64,000 nucleotides of DNA from an uncultured Lachnospiraceae bacterium. GTDB taxonomy: Bacteria > Bacillota > Clostridia > Lachnospirales > Lachnospiraceae. The stretch spans positions 186,001 through 250,000 of the forward strand of contig CAJUBP010000001.1 in the NCBI GenBank assembly GCA_910584585.1, written 5' to 3'. The position numbers and the translations under genes are program-made. Positions 35,610 to 45,095 of this stretch are shown here, in pieces. Each line of letters begins with the position of its first letter. Within the stretch, counting starts at the first letter, position 1. The notes beneath the pieces are model-generated. The model worked only from the letters and a program-made list of their open reading frames with translations. It was not told the origin of the DNA and did no database searches.

Positions 35610-36822
35610 TTAAGATTCCAAGGGCCCGCTGTAATACTTCTGATTTTTGCTTTTGGGCTTCTCCGGCATTGTCATCTTCAGCTGCCCTGTTTCCAGCAAT
35701 GGATTCACGTAATGAGACATCATATAGTAGATTGTTTTAATGCCCAGATACCGGGCAATTTCATTCCTGCTTCTGGGCGTCCGGCAGAATTCAATGATGC
35801 CCAATATTTCTCCCTCTGACAGAATCGCCGTATCTATATTCAGCGGTTCCGGCTGCTCTTCCCGGTTATAAAAAGTAACCGCAAATTCATTTCTGGAATC
35901 TGAAAACACCGCCTCCCGCATTCCTGCCATCCGAAGTTCCCGCTGAATCGTGGGAATGCCGGAATAGCGGTTCTCTGTAATTCCGAGAGTTTCCATTGCC
36001 CGGGCCAGAACCGGATTGCGGGTATCCGGCTGAACTTTTCCCAATTTGTCCAACGTCAGACGGCCATACAGGCCGCCGGGATTGCGGATTTCCAATCTGT
36101 CCTTATACATAATCACTTCAATGGGCATGGCCTCTGTATGGATACTGTAATCGCGGTGAACCAGAGAATTCAGCACTGCCTCCCTGACCGCCACCAGAGG
36201 ATATTCCGTCTTATCTGCCCGCTTCCCAGTTTCCTTATCAATCACGGTCCGCACCCGCATATTTTTCTTCAAAAACTTCATGGTATTTTCCAGCAAATCC
36301 AGAAGGGTTCCCTCGATCCGTCTATTATCAATAAATCTGGAACCGTCCTCTGCGGCTTCTCCCTTCTCATATCCCGGAACTACCATAGCGTTTATTGTAT
36401 ACTGGGGATAAAACATCTGCGGGTAAACAGAAAACAGCAGTGTGCAGGCCAGGGTAGGCTTTTCATCAATTACCATATTTAAAAACCGCTCAATATCCTT
36501 CTGAGGGAGACTTCCAAGCCTGGGATTATTTTCTTTTATCAGATCCACATATTCACCCATTCTATTGATATCAATGGCGGAGAGGTCAGCTCTTTCATTG
36601 ATTCTCACATCGTCCTGATATTTTTTCCGATATGCCTCGTAGCTGTATATTTCATAATCGCTCATGGGTTCGTCAGAATCTCCGGCCCAGATATAGGAAC
36701 CCTTCTGTGTCATATAACTTTTTGGGGCATCCCTGATGGGCCGCTTTTAATTCTATGGTCTGAGATTCTGCTTTCATTGTCCGGACTTTCCCAATTAATT
36801 CTGCTAAATCTGTCTCTATCAT
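35610..36822 (-). pseudogene. AlbA_2 (Schlafen-type) ATP-binding regulator, internal deletion and frameshift
   Basis: The intact part (35610-36713, 367 residues) is the C-terminal half of an AlbA_2-type transcriptional regulator, with a GHKL-like region (EAVLNSLVHRDYSIHTEAMP; NPGGLYG) and a winged-helix tail. The N-terminus survives in another frame: from ATG 36822, preceded by GGAGGACGCAAA, 39 codons match the family (LAELIGKVRTMKAESQTIELKAA), then the frame shifts and stops at 36673. The junction falls at KKLYDT / QKGSYIWAGDSDEP. Compared with intact homologues the segment with the AlbA_2 core (about 80-100 codons) is missing. The C-terminal ORF could still be translated from ATG 36713 but without an RBS. 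Confidence 0.82.
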
Positions 36823-36882
36823 TTTGCGTCCTCCTTGTTGGAACTATATGCTTCTTTCTTTATTTTATCCGAAAAACAAAAA

Positions 36883-37022
36883 ATAAGCAAACAGATTGTT
36901 TGCTTATTTTAAAAATTTGGCTTATTTCTTTGCTTAAATATCTATTATTGGCTTATTTCTTTGCTTTTCCACTTACTACTTTGCTTATTTTTTGCTTTTT
37001 CATTTACTTGTTTGCTTAATTT
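36883..37022. repeat. Cluster of TTTGCTTATTT motifs
   Basis: About eight degenerate copies of TTTGCTTA(T/A)TT occur in 140 bp upstream of the broken AlbA_2 gene, including a perfect palindrome AATAAGCAAAC-AGATT-GTTTGCTTATT. This 249-bp gap contains no gene. The hydrophobic 80-codon frame here is an artefact of the repeat. Confidence 0.7.
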
Positions 37023-37029
37023 CTTGTTC

Positions 37030-37079
37030 GGCGTGAAGCGGGGCGGCAGATTGCGGGAATGAATTTTAAGACTAGCTCT
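37030..37079 (-). repeat. Dispersed GAGCGTGTC repeat, copy with CGGGGCGGCAG tail
   Basis: Reverse-oriented copy: GCGTGAAGCGGGGCGGCAG then ATTGCGGGAATGAATTTTAA and a degenerate end. It abuts the sbcC stop codon. Confidence 0.75.
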
Positions 37080-39897
37080 CCTTCTCCCACCGGACCCGGC
37101 TGCCTTTCTCCGTCTTCTTCACCGCCAGCTTCCGGTCTATCTGCTCTTTTAATTCTGCCACATGAGAAATAATCCCCACCAGCCTGGTATCTCCGGCCAG
37201 TTCATTGAGGATTCCAATAGCCCGATCCCTGGCTTCTTCGTCCAGAGAACCAAACCCCTCGTCAATAAACATGGTGTCCAAATGCACCCGGCCCGCCGTA
37301 TTCTGTATCACATCCGCCATGCCCAGCGCCATGGAAAGAGCCGCCAGAAAAGATTCGCCGCCGGAGAGGGTTTTTACATCCCGCACCTGATCGGTTACCA
37401 GGTCATACACATCCAGATCCAGTCCGGCCTCCCCCTGTCTGCCCAGCTGTTCCACTTCCCGGCAGCGGAGCATAAACTGATTCCCGTTGATCTTTACCAG
37501 TCTCCGGTTTGCTTCTCCGATTATGGAGCGGAAATAGCGCCGCTGAACATAAGTCTGGAAATCCAGCCGGATATGCTGGGGCAGATTCCCGTTGGCTGTT
37601 TTATCCAGGTTACTGACCAGTTCATACTGCTGTTTTAGCAATTCCCGTTCCTGATACAATTTGGCAAGCTGCTGCCTGGCCCGCTGGTTTCCTGCTTTTC
37701 CCGCCGCCAATTTCAGCTTTTCCTTCTCTAACCCTTTGGCCTCTCCCTCCAATTGACGGCTGCGTTGCAGCAAAGTTTCGGTTTCTGCCGGTTCTTTGCC
37801 CTTTAACTGCTTTGCCAGCAGCTTCTGGTTTTTCTGCTGCTCGGTCAGAACTCCCTGGCTCTCCGCAATCTCCTGACGCAGATTCTGCAAAGCTGCCTCT
37901 GCCGCAGTTTTCTTATTTTCCAGAGATGCTTTCTCCTGCTGAGCTTTCTTAAGCTGCCGCTTAAGTTCACTGACTTCGGCATAGGGCAGTTCTTTTTCTA
38001 TCAATTCCAACGCCTGGCTGGAAGTTTCGCAGGCAAGCTTCGCTTCGTACTGCTTCTTCACCAGTTCTTCCTGCCGCTGTTCTATCTGCTGTAGTTCTTC
38101 TAATAGTTTTTCCTGCTTCTTCTCCTGCTGTTTCAGCCGTTTTTCCTGTTTCCCCGCCTCTTCCAAAGCCTCCAGGGCCTGCTGCAGTTTTTCGGCGCAT
38201 TCTTTTAACGCAGGTATTATCATATCTGGCTGAAAATTCTCCCCAAAGATACGGGTTCCATCCTGTTCCAGGAGAGAGCGCTCTTTTTCACAGCTTTTTT
38301 GTACCGTCTGAAAATTTTCCCGGCACTGATTCAGCTTCAAATCCGCCTGTTCCCGTTCTTTTTTCGCTTCCTCCACCTGCTGCTCTGTCACAGCATGGGG
38401 AGAAAGCTCCGCTTTCCTGGGGTGCTCTTTGGAACCGCATACCGGACAGGGCTGTCCTTCTTCCAGACGCTGCGCAATAATTCCCACCTGCTCCTGAATA
38501 AAATTCCGGTTTTTTTCCTCGTATTCCCGGCTTTTTTCCTGAAATAGCTGTAAGGCTTTTTCTGCTTTTGCCTGCTCCTGCTTCTGTTTTTTCTCATATT
38601 TTAAAAGCCGCCCATAGGTTTCTGCCATTTCTTCCAAAACCGATTGCATGGCTGTCAGATCTTTGAAAGCTTCTTTCAGAACGGGAATTTTCGCAATGCC
38701 TTCCTCCAGCTTTCCTTTCTGTTCCAGGATTTTCTGCACTGCGCCCTGAATTTCTATCAGCTTCTCCTGCACCTGCTGCAGCGCTTGTTCCGATGTCTGC
38801 CGTTCCTTTTCGGCGCCCAGAACCGTCTCCCGGGCTTTTGCCAAAGCGTCGTATTTGGGCAGCAGATTCTTCCAGCCCGCAATCTGCTCTGACAGTTTGG
38901 GGATCTGTTCCTCTAACTGCAGGCTAAGTTCTTTCAGTTTCCTGGATTCTTCCTTTTCCTGCTGACTCTGCTGCTCCAGCAGTTTTATGCGGGCGGCGAT
39001 TTCCGCTTCTGCTTTCTCTGCCTGCTGAAACAATTGATTGAGTTCTTTTGCCTGACGGATGAGAAAAGCGGTTTCTTCGGACTGTTTTCTGTTTTCGGCT
39101 TCCTTTTTTCGGATTTCTTTTTCCCGCTCTCCCATTTCTTCCAGCAGATATCCCAAAATTTCCAGAATCTGCTCCGGATTCGTTTCCAGCTTGCCGCAGA
39201 CTTCCTCCCAGTCTTTTCCATAACTGCTTTCCGGCAGATATGTGACTCCCTCAATTTCATGGCTGCACAGCTTGCGGTTATCCTCCAGTTTTCCGTACAG
39301 GGATTTGCTCCATTCCCGCAGTTTCATTTGAAGTCCCGCATACACATTGGTGTCGAAAATCCTGGCAAAAATTTCCTTCCGCTCTTTGGAGGAAGCGTGG
39401 AGCAGCCTGACAAATTCCCCCTGGGCAATCATGGCAATCTGGGTAAACTGCGCAGCTCCCACTCCCAGAATTTCTACTATTTTCTCATTAATCTCCCGAA
39501 TTTTTCCGGGGAATTCCCGGCCGTCTGGCATCCATAAAGTGACGGAAGCATTTTCTTTGGTCAGCGTGTAGTCCCCTTCTTTATTTCTGCGCCTGCTGGT
39601 GCGTTTGTAGTTGGGATTTCTCTGAATCTTATATTCTTTTCCGCCGTAAAGGAAGGTAAGTTCCACAAAGGTTGGAGTGTCCGGATCTGCGTACTGGCTG
39701 CGCATCATATCTCCGTCCCGCCTGCCGCCGCTGGTCTGGTCATACAGGGCATAGGTGATGGCGTCAAAAATTGTGGTTTTTCCGGCCCCGGTATCTCCGG
39801 TGATCAGGAATACGCCCTGGCTTGCGTCTGTAAAATCTATGATTTCTGTTCCGGCGTAAGAGCCGAAGGCCGACATAACAAGTTTGACTGGTTTCAC
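37072..39897 (-). CDS. sbcC: Exonuclease SbcCD subunit C
   Basis: 941 residues. Rad50-like ATPase that with SbcD cleaves hairpin and protein-blocked DNA ends. Walker A GDTGAGKTTIFDA near residue 34, long coiled coils, the zinc hook CPVCGSKEHP at about 485, signature LSGGESFLAALSMALG and Walker B DEGFGSLD near the C-terminus. It lies 21 bp downstream of sbcD in the standard sbcD-sbcC order. Full length for Firmicutes. Palindrome-cutting activity is interesting given the many perfect inverted repeats in this window. Confidence 0.96.
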   Translation of the reverse strand: MKPVKLVMSAFGSYAGTEIIDFTDASQGVFLITGDTGAGKTTIFDAITYALYDQTSGGRRDGDMMRSQYADPDTPTFVELTFLYGGKEYKIQRNPNYKRTSRRRNKEGDYTLTKENASVTLWMPDGREFPGKIREINEKIVEILGVGAAQFTQIAMIAQGEFVRLLHASSKERKEIFARIFDTNVYAGLQMKLREWSKSLYGKLEDNRKLCSHEIEGVTYLPESSYGKDWEEVCGKLETNPEQILEILGYLLEEMGEREKEIRKKEAENRKQSEETAFLIRQAKELNQLFQQAEKAEAEIAARIKLLEQQSQQEKEESRKLKELSLQLEEQIPKLSEQIAGWKNLLPKYDALAKARETVLGAEKERQTSEQALQQVQEKLIEIQGAVQKILEQKGKLEEGIAKIPVLKEAFKDLTAMQSVLEEMAETYGRLLKYEKKQKQEQAKAEKALQLFQEKSREYEEKNRNFIQEQVGIIAQRLEEGQPCPVCGSKEHPRKAELSPHAVTEQQVEEAKKEREQADLKLNQCRENFQTVQKSCEKERSLLEQDGTRIFGENFQPDMIIPALKECAEKLQQALEALEEAGKQEKRLKQQEKKQEKLLEELQQIEQRQEELVKKQYEAKLACETSSQALELIEKELPYAEVSELKRQLKKAQQEKASLENKKTAAEAALQNLRQEIAESQGVLTEQQKNQKLLAKQLKGKEPAETETLLQRSRQLEGEAKGLEKEKLKLAAGKAGNQRARQQLAKLYQERELLKQQYELVSNLDKTANGNLPQHIRLDFQTYVQRRYFRSIIGEANRRLVKINGNQFMLRCREVEQLGRQGEAGLDLDVYDLVTDQVRDVKTLSGGESFLAALSMALGMADVIQNTAGRVHLDTMFIDEGFGSLDEEARDRAIGILNELAGDTRLVGIISHVAELKEQIDRKLAVKKTEKGSRVRWEKES

Positions 39898-39918
39898 GGT
39901 GTTTTCCTCCCTGGTAAA

Positions 39919-41082
39919 TTAGAAACCATATGATATATGATCTAATATTTCCGCGACAATTTTTTCTTCTTCCCCGCTCATGGGCTGGCTCTGCATCTCC
40001 TGATAAAAAGCGCGGAATGCTTCCATAGGCTGAAGCAGGATTTCTCCTTCTTCCTCCGGTTCTAAAAGGCTTCTGGTTCTGGTATTGTCCACACGCAGTT
40101 CCAGAATAGAGTCGTAAACTTCTTCCAATTGCTCTTTGGGATGGTATGGCTCTTTTTCATCAGTGAGGGTCACGCTGATAAAATCATGGCAGTTTTCTTC
40201 TGTGGCCCGGCCGATAATTTCTTTCAGCAATCCCCGTTCCCGGCGCACTTCCTGAATGGGGATCAGGGGCAGTGACTGGATTTGGATTTCCTGCTGTTTG
40301 TCTCCCAGGGTCACCATGGTAACTGCTTTCTTATGAAATTCCTCGCTGACGGAATATTTCAGCGGCGTGCCGCAATAACGGATATGGGGCGCTTTGACCA
40401 TCTGAGGGCCGTGGATATGCCCCAAAGCCACATAATCAAAGGCTTCTACGGCAGACACATCAATGTTATCCAGTCCTCCCACGTTTATCACCGCCTGCTC
40501 TGAATCGCAGGCCTCCGGCTTCTGGCCCTGGTTGGTATAAAACTGATGGGACAAAAGCACATTCCGTTTGCCAAAGTCAATCTCTTCCCTGGAGAGAACT
40601 GCGCGTACGGCGCTTTCATAGTCTGTCACAGCGCCCTCATCAAACAAATGCCGCACATATCCCGGTTTCAAAAAGGGCAGCAGATAGAAATTCACTTCCC
40701 CGTGCTGGTCCGACAGCGCCACTTTTTTCAAATGTTCGTCCGGCCGGGCCGGAGCCTCCGCAGATACGTAGATTTGATGTTTTTCCAAAAAAGAACTGGC
40801 GTAACTGAGCCGCTGGGGATTGTCATGATTTCCAGCGATAATCAGAACAGGAATCTGCGGGGTAATCTCTGACAATTCCTGCAAAAACCTGTCAAATATG
40901 GTATATGCTTCCCCGGAGGGCACAGAACGGTCATAGATATCCCCGCAGATCAGTATCACGTCAGGGCGGTGTTTCTCTGCCAAATCCACGATTTGAGAAA
41001 GCGCCGCCTGTTGGTTTTCTTTCAGGCTGTAATATCGGAGCTGTTTACCGATATGCAGATCTGATAAATGAAATATTTTCAT
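39919..41082 (-). CDS. sbcD: Exonuclease SbcCD subunit D
   Basis: 387 residues, Mre11-like calcineurin phosphoesterase. Motifs in order: LSDLHIGK (motif I), ICGDIYDR (motif II), AGNHDNPQRL (motif III), LLSHQF and ALGHIHGPQ (motifs IV-V). The start at 41082 follows GGAGGGCTT; the frame is open eight codons further. With sbcC it forms a two-gene operon. Confidence 0.96.
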   Translation of the reverse strand: MKIFHLSDLHIGKQLRYYSLKENQQAALSQIVDLAEKHRPDVILICGDIYDRSVPSGEAYTIFDRFLQELSEITPQIPVLIIAGNHDNPQRLSYASSFLEKHQIYVSAEAPARPDEHLKKVALSDQHGEVNFYLLPFLKPGYVRHLFDEGAVTDYESAVRAVLSREEIDFGKRNVLLSHQFYTNQGQKPEACDSEQAVINVGGLDNIDVSAVEAFDYVALGHIHGPQMVKAPHIRYCGTPLKYSVSEEFHKKAVTMVTLGDKQQEIQIQSLPLIPIQEVRRERGLLKEIIGRATEENCHDFISVTLTDEKEPYHPKEQLEEVYDSILELRVDNTRTRSLLEPEEEGEILLQPMEAFRAFYQEMQSQPMSGEEEKIVAEILDHISYGF

Positions 41083-41136
41083 AAGCCCTCCATTCTGCCG
41101 CTGCATTTCAAAAACTCTAACGGAATTGCGCGCGTG

Positions 41137-41634
41137 TCAAAACGTATCATTTAAAGTTTCCATAATCCGGGTCATCCGTTCATCTGCCGCATGGTATACC
41201 CGCTGCAGGGGCCAGGGCAGACCCAGAATATATTCCCGGTCGCCCTCTGCCAGAACTTCCAGTTCATGCAGAAACAATGCCTCATCCTGGTACCGTTTCT
41301 TTCCGAACTCGCAGGGATAATAGTTTTTCATGGGAAGTTCTTTCCGCTCCACTACCCGCCGGTAATGGACTTTGCCGTATTTCCCGTATTCTCTCACATA
41401 GGATATCTTTTCTATGACAGGTTCCGCCGGCGGTTCCTCCAGCAAAATAATTCCCCGGGCCAGATAATGCTGCCATACCACCGCCCCGGCCCGTTCTCTG
41501 GAAACGGGAAAATCCAGCTCTTTTATCATCTGATCCACCGTGTAACCCAAATCCGCAAAATGCCGGAGGGCTCCCCCATAGGCCGCGTCCCCCGCAAAAT
41601 CAGATAATGCCTGCTTGAAATAGTTGTGTTCCAA
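41137..41634 (-). CDS. Conserved hypothetical protein
   Basis: 165 residues, no signal peptide or membrane span. The N-terminal third is helical (FKQALSDFAGDAAYGGALRHFADLGYTVDQMIKELDFP resembles a small helical repeat read in two parts), the centre is charged with KYGKVHYRRVVER. I do not recognise a family. It lies 55 bp upstream of sbcD in the same direction and may be read with it. ACCGTTTTGGAACACAAC frames a start near 41634 without a strong RBS. Confidence 0.7.
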   Translation of the reverse strand: MEHNYFKQALSDFAGDAAYGGALRHFADLGYTVDQMIKELDFPVSRERAGAVVWQHYLARGIILLEEPPAEPVIEKISYVREYGKYGKVHYRRVVERKELPMKNYYPCEFGKKRYQDEALFLHELEVLAEGDREYILGLPWPLQRVYHAADERMTRIMETLNDTF

Positions 41635-41737
41635 AACGGTTCTCCTTTTTGTACAGCAGATTTTTTATCTGTCCTTAAACTACACTTTTGTGTATGTGGC
41701 TATTTTTATCGTATTTCCAAAATACTGTTTCATATTT

Positions 41738-42586
41738 TCAAGCGGTTTTCAAATACTGCTTCAAATCCTCCATTTGTTTCCTGGCCTGCTGATATCCCTC
41801 TTCGTACAGAACGGTCAGCTTCTTTGGATCTGACTCGGTTCTTCCGACCCCGTGCGTAGTCTCCGGCGCAATCACGAAGATTTCTCCGGCCTGTTCCCGC
41901 TCCATCAATTCCTGAATGCATGCATTGTACCGTTCGGGCCTGCTCTTAATGTCCTCTGCAACCTTCGGATATTTCTTATATAACTTCCGGGATATGTCTC
42001 CGGCCCGCTCCGTTTTCTTCACATAGCCCCGTTCTCTGGTAAGGATCACGATATTCTTATCGCAGCCTTCCTGGATGGCATGTTTGTAGGGAACAGAGTC
42101 AGACAGGCCGCCGTCCAGATAATAATGTCTTCCCACTTTCACGGGCTGAAACAATATGGGCAGGGCACAGCTTGCCACTACCACGTCAAATTTATCGTCC
42201 CTTCTGGGCACTTCCAGATATTCCGGTTCTCCGGTGTGGATGTTTGTCACGCATGCTTCCACCTTCCCCGGAAAAGCCTCAAACGCGTCATAGTCAAAGG
42301 CCTCCAGTTTGTTGGGTACTTCTCCGAATACGAAAGGGATATTGTAAAAGCTTCGATCCTTCAGCAAATGGCGCATTCCCATATACCGTTTGTCATTCAT
42401 ATATTTCTGCGCAATCTGCAGATTTCTGCCTTTCTGTTTTGCCAGATAGGACACTCCGTAAGCAATGCCCGCTGACACCCCGATAAAATAGTCCGGCATG
42501 ATGTTTTCCTCTAAAAACGCGTCTGTGACGCCGCAGCTGAACAAAGTCCGGCTTGCGCCGCCTTCCATGGTAATTCCGAGTTTCAT
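41738..42586 (-). CDS. Patatin-like phospholipase family protein
   Basis: 282 residues. GITMEGGASR (oxyanion loop), IGVSAGIAYG with nucleophile Ser38 in GxSxG, and YYLDGGLSDSVP with the catalytic Asp in DGG show an intact Ser-Asp dyad. This is the YjjU-like clade of bacterial patatins, acyl hydrolases of unknown natural substrate. No signal peptide, so cytoplasmic. RBS AAAGGAATGAATATAG precedes the ATG. Confidence 0.9.
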   Translation of the reverse strand: MKLGITMEGGASRTLFSCGVTDAFLEENIMPDYFIGVSAGIAYGVSYLAKQKGRNLQIAQKYMNDKRYMGMRHLLKDRSFYNIPFVFGEVPNKLEAFDYDAFEAFPGKVEACVTNIHTGEPEYLEVPRRDDKFDVVVASCALPILFQPVKVGRHYYLDGGLSDSVPYKHAIQEGCDKNIVILTRERGYVKKTERAGDISRKLYKKYPKVAEDIKSRPERYNACIQELMEREQAGEIFVIAPETTHGVGRTESDPKKLTVLYEEGYQQARKQMEDLKQYLKTA

Positions 42587-42866
42587 TCTATATTCATTCC
42601 TTTCTTTGACTTCGTTTTGCCGTTAGTATTTTACCTCATTTTATTTTGGTTTACAACAATAATCTTTTACTGTTTGCTCATCCTAAATATTCGTTTATAG
42701 CTTCGTTTATAGACTAACTTGGTCATTTTGCTTAATCCTCTTTCCAAAAGATGCACGGGTTAAGTTAAAACGCTTATATCCAAAACCATTATTTGAAAAA
42801 TAAACGCTGTTTTTTAGGCGTAATCATGGTGCCTTGTTTTGATACAGTTTTGGACTTAACAAGTCA

Positions 42867-42941
42867 CTAGCTGCCGCTTGTGAGAAGATTGGTGTATATA
42901 ACTTTGCGGTACTGCTTCAGATAGTCCATATGCCACTGTCC
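42867..42941 (-). pseudogene. TnpV-like gene remnant
   Basis: A 25-codon stop-to-stop fragment reads QWHMDYLKQYRKVIYTNLLT followed by SGS. It matches, from memory, the YLKxHRKxLYTxLLTSGKL core of TnpV, an accessory protein of clostridial conjugative transposons. It lies 33 bp upstream of the type I toxin promoter; such toxins often sit beside tnpV, so both may derive from one mobile element. Confidence 0.5.
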
Positions 42942-42976
42942 CTACACGGAGAAATCCAAAGAGTGAAAAAAGGAGA

Positions 42977-43005
42977 TTGCCGAACGGCATAAGGTATGCT
43001 ACAAT
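42977..43005 (+). promoter_or_regulatory. Promoter of the type I toxin mRNA
   Basis: TTGCCG (42977-42982) and TACAAT (43000-43005), 17-bp spacer. The predicted mRNA starts about 60 nt before the toxin ATG. Confidence 0.7.
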
Positions 43006-43073
43006 CTGTAAATGGAGTAATCGTGTTGCAGGGTGGGCTGACCTTCCGTTTTTACAGAATGGGGGTGATGCCT

Positions 43074-43163
43074 ATGAAAAATCATTTTGATTTTAAGGAC
43101 GTAATGACTTTTGGTCTGTTCCTTTTGGCATTGCTTACGTTCGTTTTTACGTTTTGTAAGTAG
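43074..43163 (+). CDS. Holin-like type I toxin peptide
   Basis: A 29-residue peptide, MKNHFDFKDVMTFGLFLLAL followed by LTFVFTFCK. A charged N-terminus and one membrane helix match the putative holin-like toxin family (TxpA/BsrG type), which damage the membrane. GGGGGTGATGCCT provides an excellent RBS. A promoter lies upstream, a terminator downstream, and a convergent antisense RNA with its own promoter overlaps the mRNA 3' end. Confidence 0.85.
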   Translation: MKNHFDFKDVMTFGLFLLALLTFVFTFCK

Positions 43164-43171
43164 CCATACAT

Positions 43172-43260
43172 AGAAAAACCACCCTTAAACTTTGACGAGT
43201 AGCAGGGTGGAATTTCTACTTTATTATTCGGTCAACCCACCTTGTGGGCGGTTGCTCCTT
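43172..43260 (-). ncRNA. Antisense RNA antitoxin
   Basis: A minus-strand promoter, TTGATT (43290-43295) and TATACT (43267-43272) with 17-bp spacing, starts an RNA of about 90 nt. It ends at a hairpin (CCACCCT 43204-43210 with AGGGTGG 43179-43185) followed by TTTTT. It does not reach the toxin ORF but is fully complementary to the 3' end of its mRNA, the arrangement of txpA/RatA and bsrG/SR4. Confidence 0.72.
43233..43254 (+). terminator. Terminator of the toxin mRNA
   Basis: CAACC-CACC-TTGT-GG(GC)-GGTTG hairpin followed by CTCCTTTTCT. It defines an mRNA 3' end that overlaps the antisense RNA by about 90 nt. Confidence 0.65.
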
Positions 43261-43266
43261 TTCTAT

Positions 43267-43295
43267 AGTATAATATTTCTGAATCTGAAAATCAA
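43267..43295 (-). promoter_or_regulatory. Promoter of the antitoxin RNA
   Basis: Minus-strand TTGATT and TATACT boxes, spacer 17 bp, with near-consensus -10. Confidence 0.7.
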
Positions 43296-43363
43296 CATTT
43301 TTTTGAAATCTCAACAGATGTCTCGGTAAACGTGTTACTTTTCACGGGGTAACGAGTATCCTG

Positions 43364-45061
43364 TTACGGAACCTGAAAAACCCTCTTTAAGACCTCTTCC
43401 GCCCCCATATTCCTAATTCCTTCTTCATCCGAAAGCACCTGCGGACTCCAACGCATCTGGCCGGAACCCGCCAGATAGGAGGCGCTCCTTGCGCAGTTCG
43501 GAAATTTCCGGTACCAGTTCAGATAATAAGTTCTCATATAAGATTCCGCCAGCTCCACCGCCTGACTTCTTCCCCCTCCCGGCAGGCTGGTTCCGCACAA
43601 CAGCACGCCGGGCGGGCTTGCGTGAAGCAGCACAACGCTTCCGTCCCCGCACATTCCCATAGAAATCCACACATGGCCTTTCATACTCATAATGTCCCCC
43701 GGTTTCCACTCTGTTACAGAATCAGCCGGGGCATAGCTTCCAAACCCTTTCCTGGCAAAGCTTTCCGCCATCCCTCCGGCTTTTTCCACATAACCTGCCC
43801 TGCCGTTTACGTTTTCCATCACATTATATACCACAAACCCCACATAGCCGGAACAATCCAGTCCGTCATGAATCTGGTAACGGGTATTTTGATAATTATA
43901 AGAGCTGTCCTGCCTTTCATAAAAGGCTCTCCAGCGGGGACTCTCTCCAATGCTCACAGCTTCGATGCCGGCGCCGGTGTCCGCTTCATTCCAGCCGCCT
44001 CCCCATACATACATGGTATGCCCCAGAGGTATTTTGGCAGTGAGCAAAAGATTCAGCAGAGAACGTTTTCCCGGCTGGGCCGCAGTCTGGGGCCGGGTCT
44101 TTTTTATCTTTTTGCTTCCGGCTTTGCTGACTTTTCCATAGGCTTTTTTCCCGCCAATGGTTTTATAGGCCTTAACCCTGACGTAATATTTTTTCCCTTC
44201 CCTCAGATTTTCCAGCGTAACAGAATTTGTTTTATTTTTAGATAGAATTCTTTTTTTCACATGCTTTTTAAAATTGGGGTCCATAGAATATTCCAGCGCG
44301 TAGCCGTCTGCCTCCTTCTGCCTTTTCCAGGATACGGTAAGCTGACCGGGGGAAAGACTTTTGACAGAAAGGATTTTTGCGGCCTTTGGCACAACCCGGA
44401 CAGAAACTTTTTTCCGGGCTGTCTTATAATCTCTGTTCCCGGCCGTAATCGTAATGGACGCTTCCCCGCATTTTAAAACGGTAACTCTGCCGCTGCTGCT
44501 GACTTTTGCCACCTTTGGGTTATTGCTTTTGAATTTCATGGGGCATCTGGCAGAAGCTTTGAGGGAAAAAGCTCTGCTATTGTAGGGCCTGGTATAAGAA
44601 TCTTTTGGAGTCTTCAGCCTGGCATTTCCCTTTTTTACCGTCAGCTTAATTGTTTTGAAAGCCTCTGCATATTCATCTGTGGCCGAAGCATGAATGGTAA
44701 TTTCAGCAGCTCCCGTCCCTGCAAGCGTAACTTCGCCTGTGAATGGATCGATATCCGCCACTTCTGGATTTTGGCTGCTAAAACTTAACTGACCGCCGCC
44801 ATTTGCCCTTGCTTGTAAAAAGAAAGGGGGATCCCCCATTTTCTTAGACACATCGGCGGCTTCAATTGCCTGCGTTTTCTTGGCCGAAGCAGACGGCAGC
44901 CTGGAAGGCTCCGACGGGGTCACATACAACTTGCGGGAATGACTTTCCGAATACGCGCCCATTTCCCCGGCAAGACTTTGGACTGCGGCAAAAGGCAGCC
45001 ATAAACCGGAACACAATGCCAGTATAAGCAGCAAACGATATGTAATTTTCTTATTTTTCAT
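43364..45061 (-). CDS. Secreted Ig-like/fibronectin protein with NlpC/P60 domain
   Basis: 565 residues. A signal peptide (KITYRLLLILALCSGLWLPF, then AAVQSLAG) leads to two bacterial Ig-like (BIG2-type) domains (about 85-225; NPEVADIDPFTGEVTLAGTG and NPKVAKVSSSGRV), a fibronectin type III domain (about 230-320), a basic linker and a C-terminal NlpC/P60 peptidase-like domain with catalytic DGLDCSGYVGF (Cys about 402), the His in GHVWISMG and HASPPG. Probably a cell-wall peptidoglycan hydrolase. All catalytic residues appear present. No LPXTG anchor is visible. Confidence 0.9.
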   Translation of the reverse strand: MKNKKITYRLLLILALCSGLWLPFAAVQSLAGEMGAYSESHSRKLYVTPSEPSRLPSASAKKTQAIEAADVSKKMGDPPFFLQARANGGGQLSFSSQNPEVADIDPFTGEVTLAGTGAAEITIHASATDEYAEAFKTIKLTVKKGNARLKTPKDSYTRPYNSRAFSLKASARCPMKFKSNNPKVAKVSSSGRVTVLKCGEASITITAGNRDYKTARKKVSVRVVPKAAKILSVKSLSPGQLTVSWKRQKEADGYALEYSMDPNFKKHVKKRILSKNKTNSVTLENLREGKKYYVRVKAYKTIGGKKAYGKVSKAGSKKIKKTRPQTAAQPGKRSLLNLLLTAKIPLGHTMYVWGGGWNEADTGAGIEAVSIGESPRWRAFYERQDSSYNYQNTRYQIHDGLDCSGYVGFVVYNVMENVNGRAGYVEKAGGMAESFARKGFGSYAPADSVTEWKPGDIMSMKGHVWISMGMCGDGSVVLLHASPPGVLLCGTSLPGGGRSQAVELAESYMRTYYLNWYRKFPNCARSASYLAGSGQMRWSPQVLSDEEGIRNMGAEEVLKRVFQVP

Positions 45062-45095
45062 ATGTTTCCTTTCTATGAATGAAGACGCGGCAGAA

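Noticed and set aside
36777..37019. 80-codon hydrophobic plus-strand frame
   Set aside because: It covers the TTTGCTTATTT motif cluster and the 5' end of the AlbA_2 gene; no RBS.
42587..42860. Gene or structured RNA in the patatin upstream gap
   Set aside because: No supported frame and no strong dyad; only the TnpV remnant further on is recognisable.
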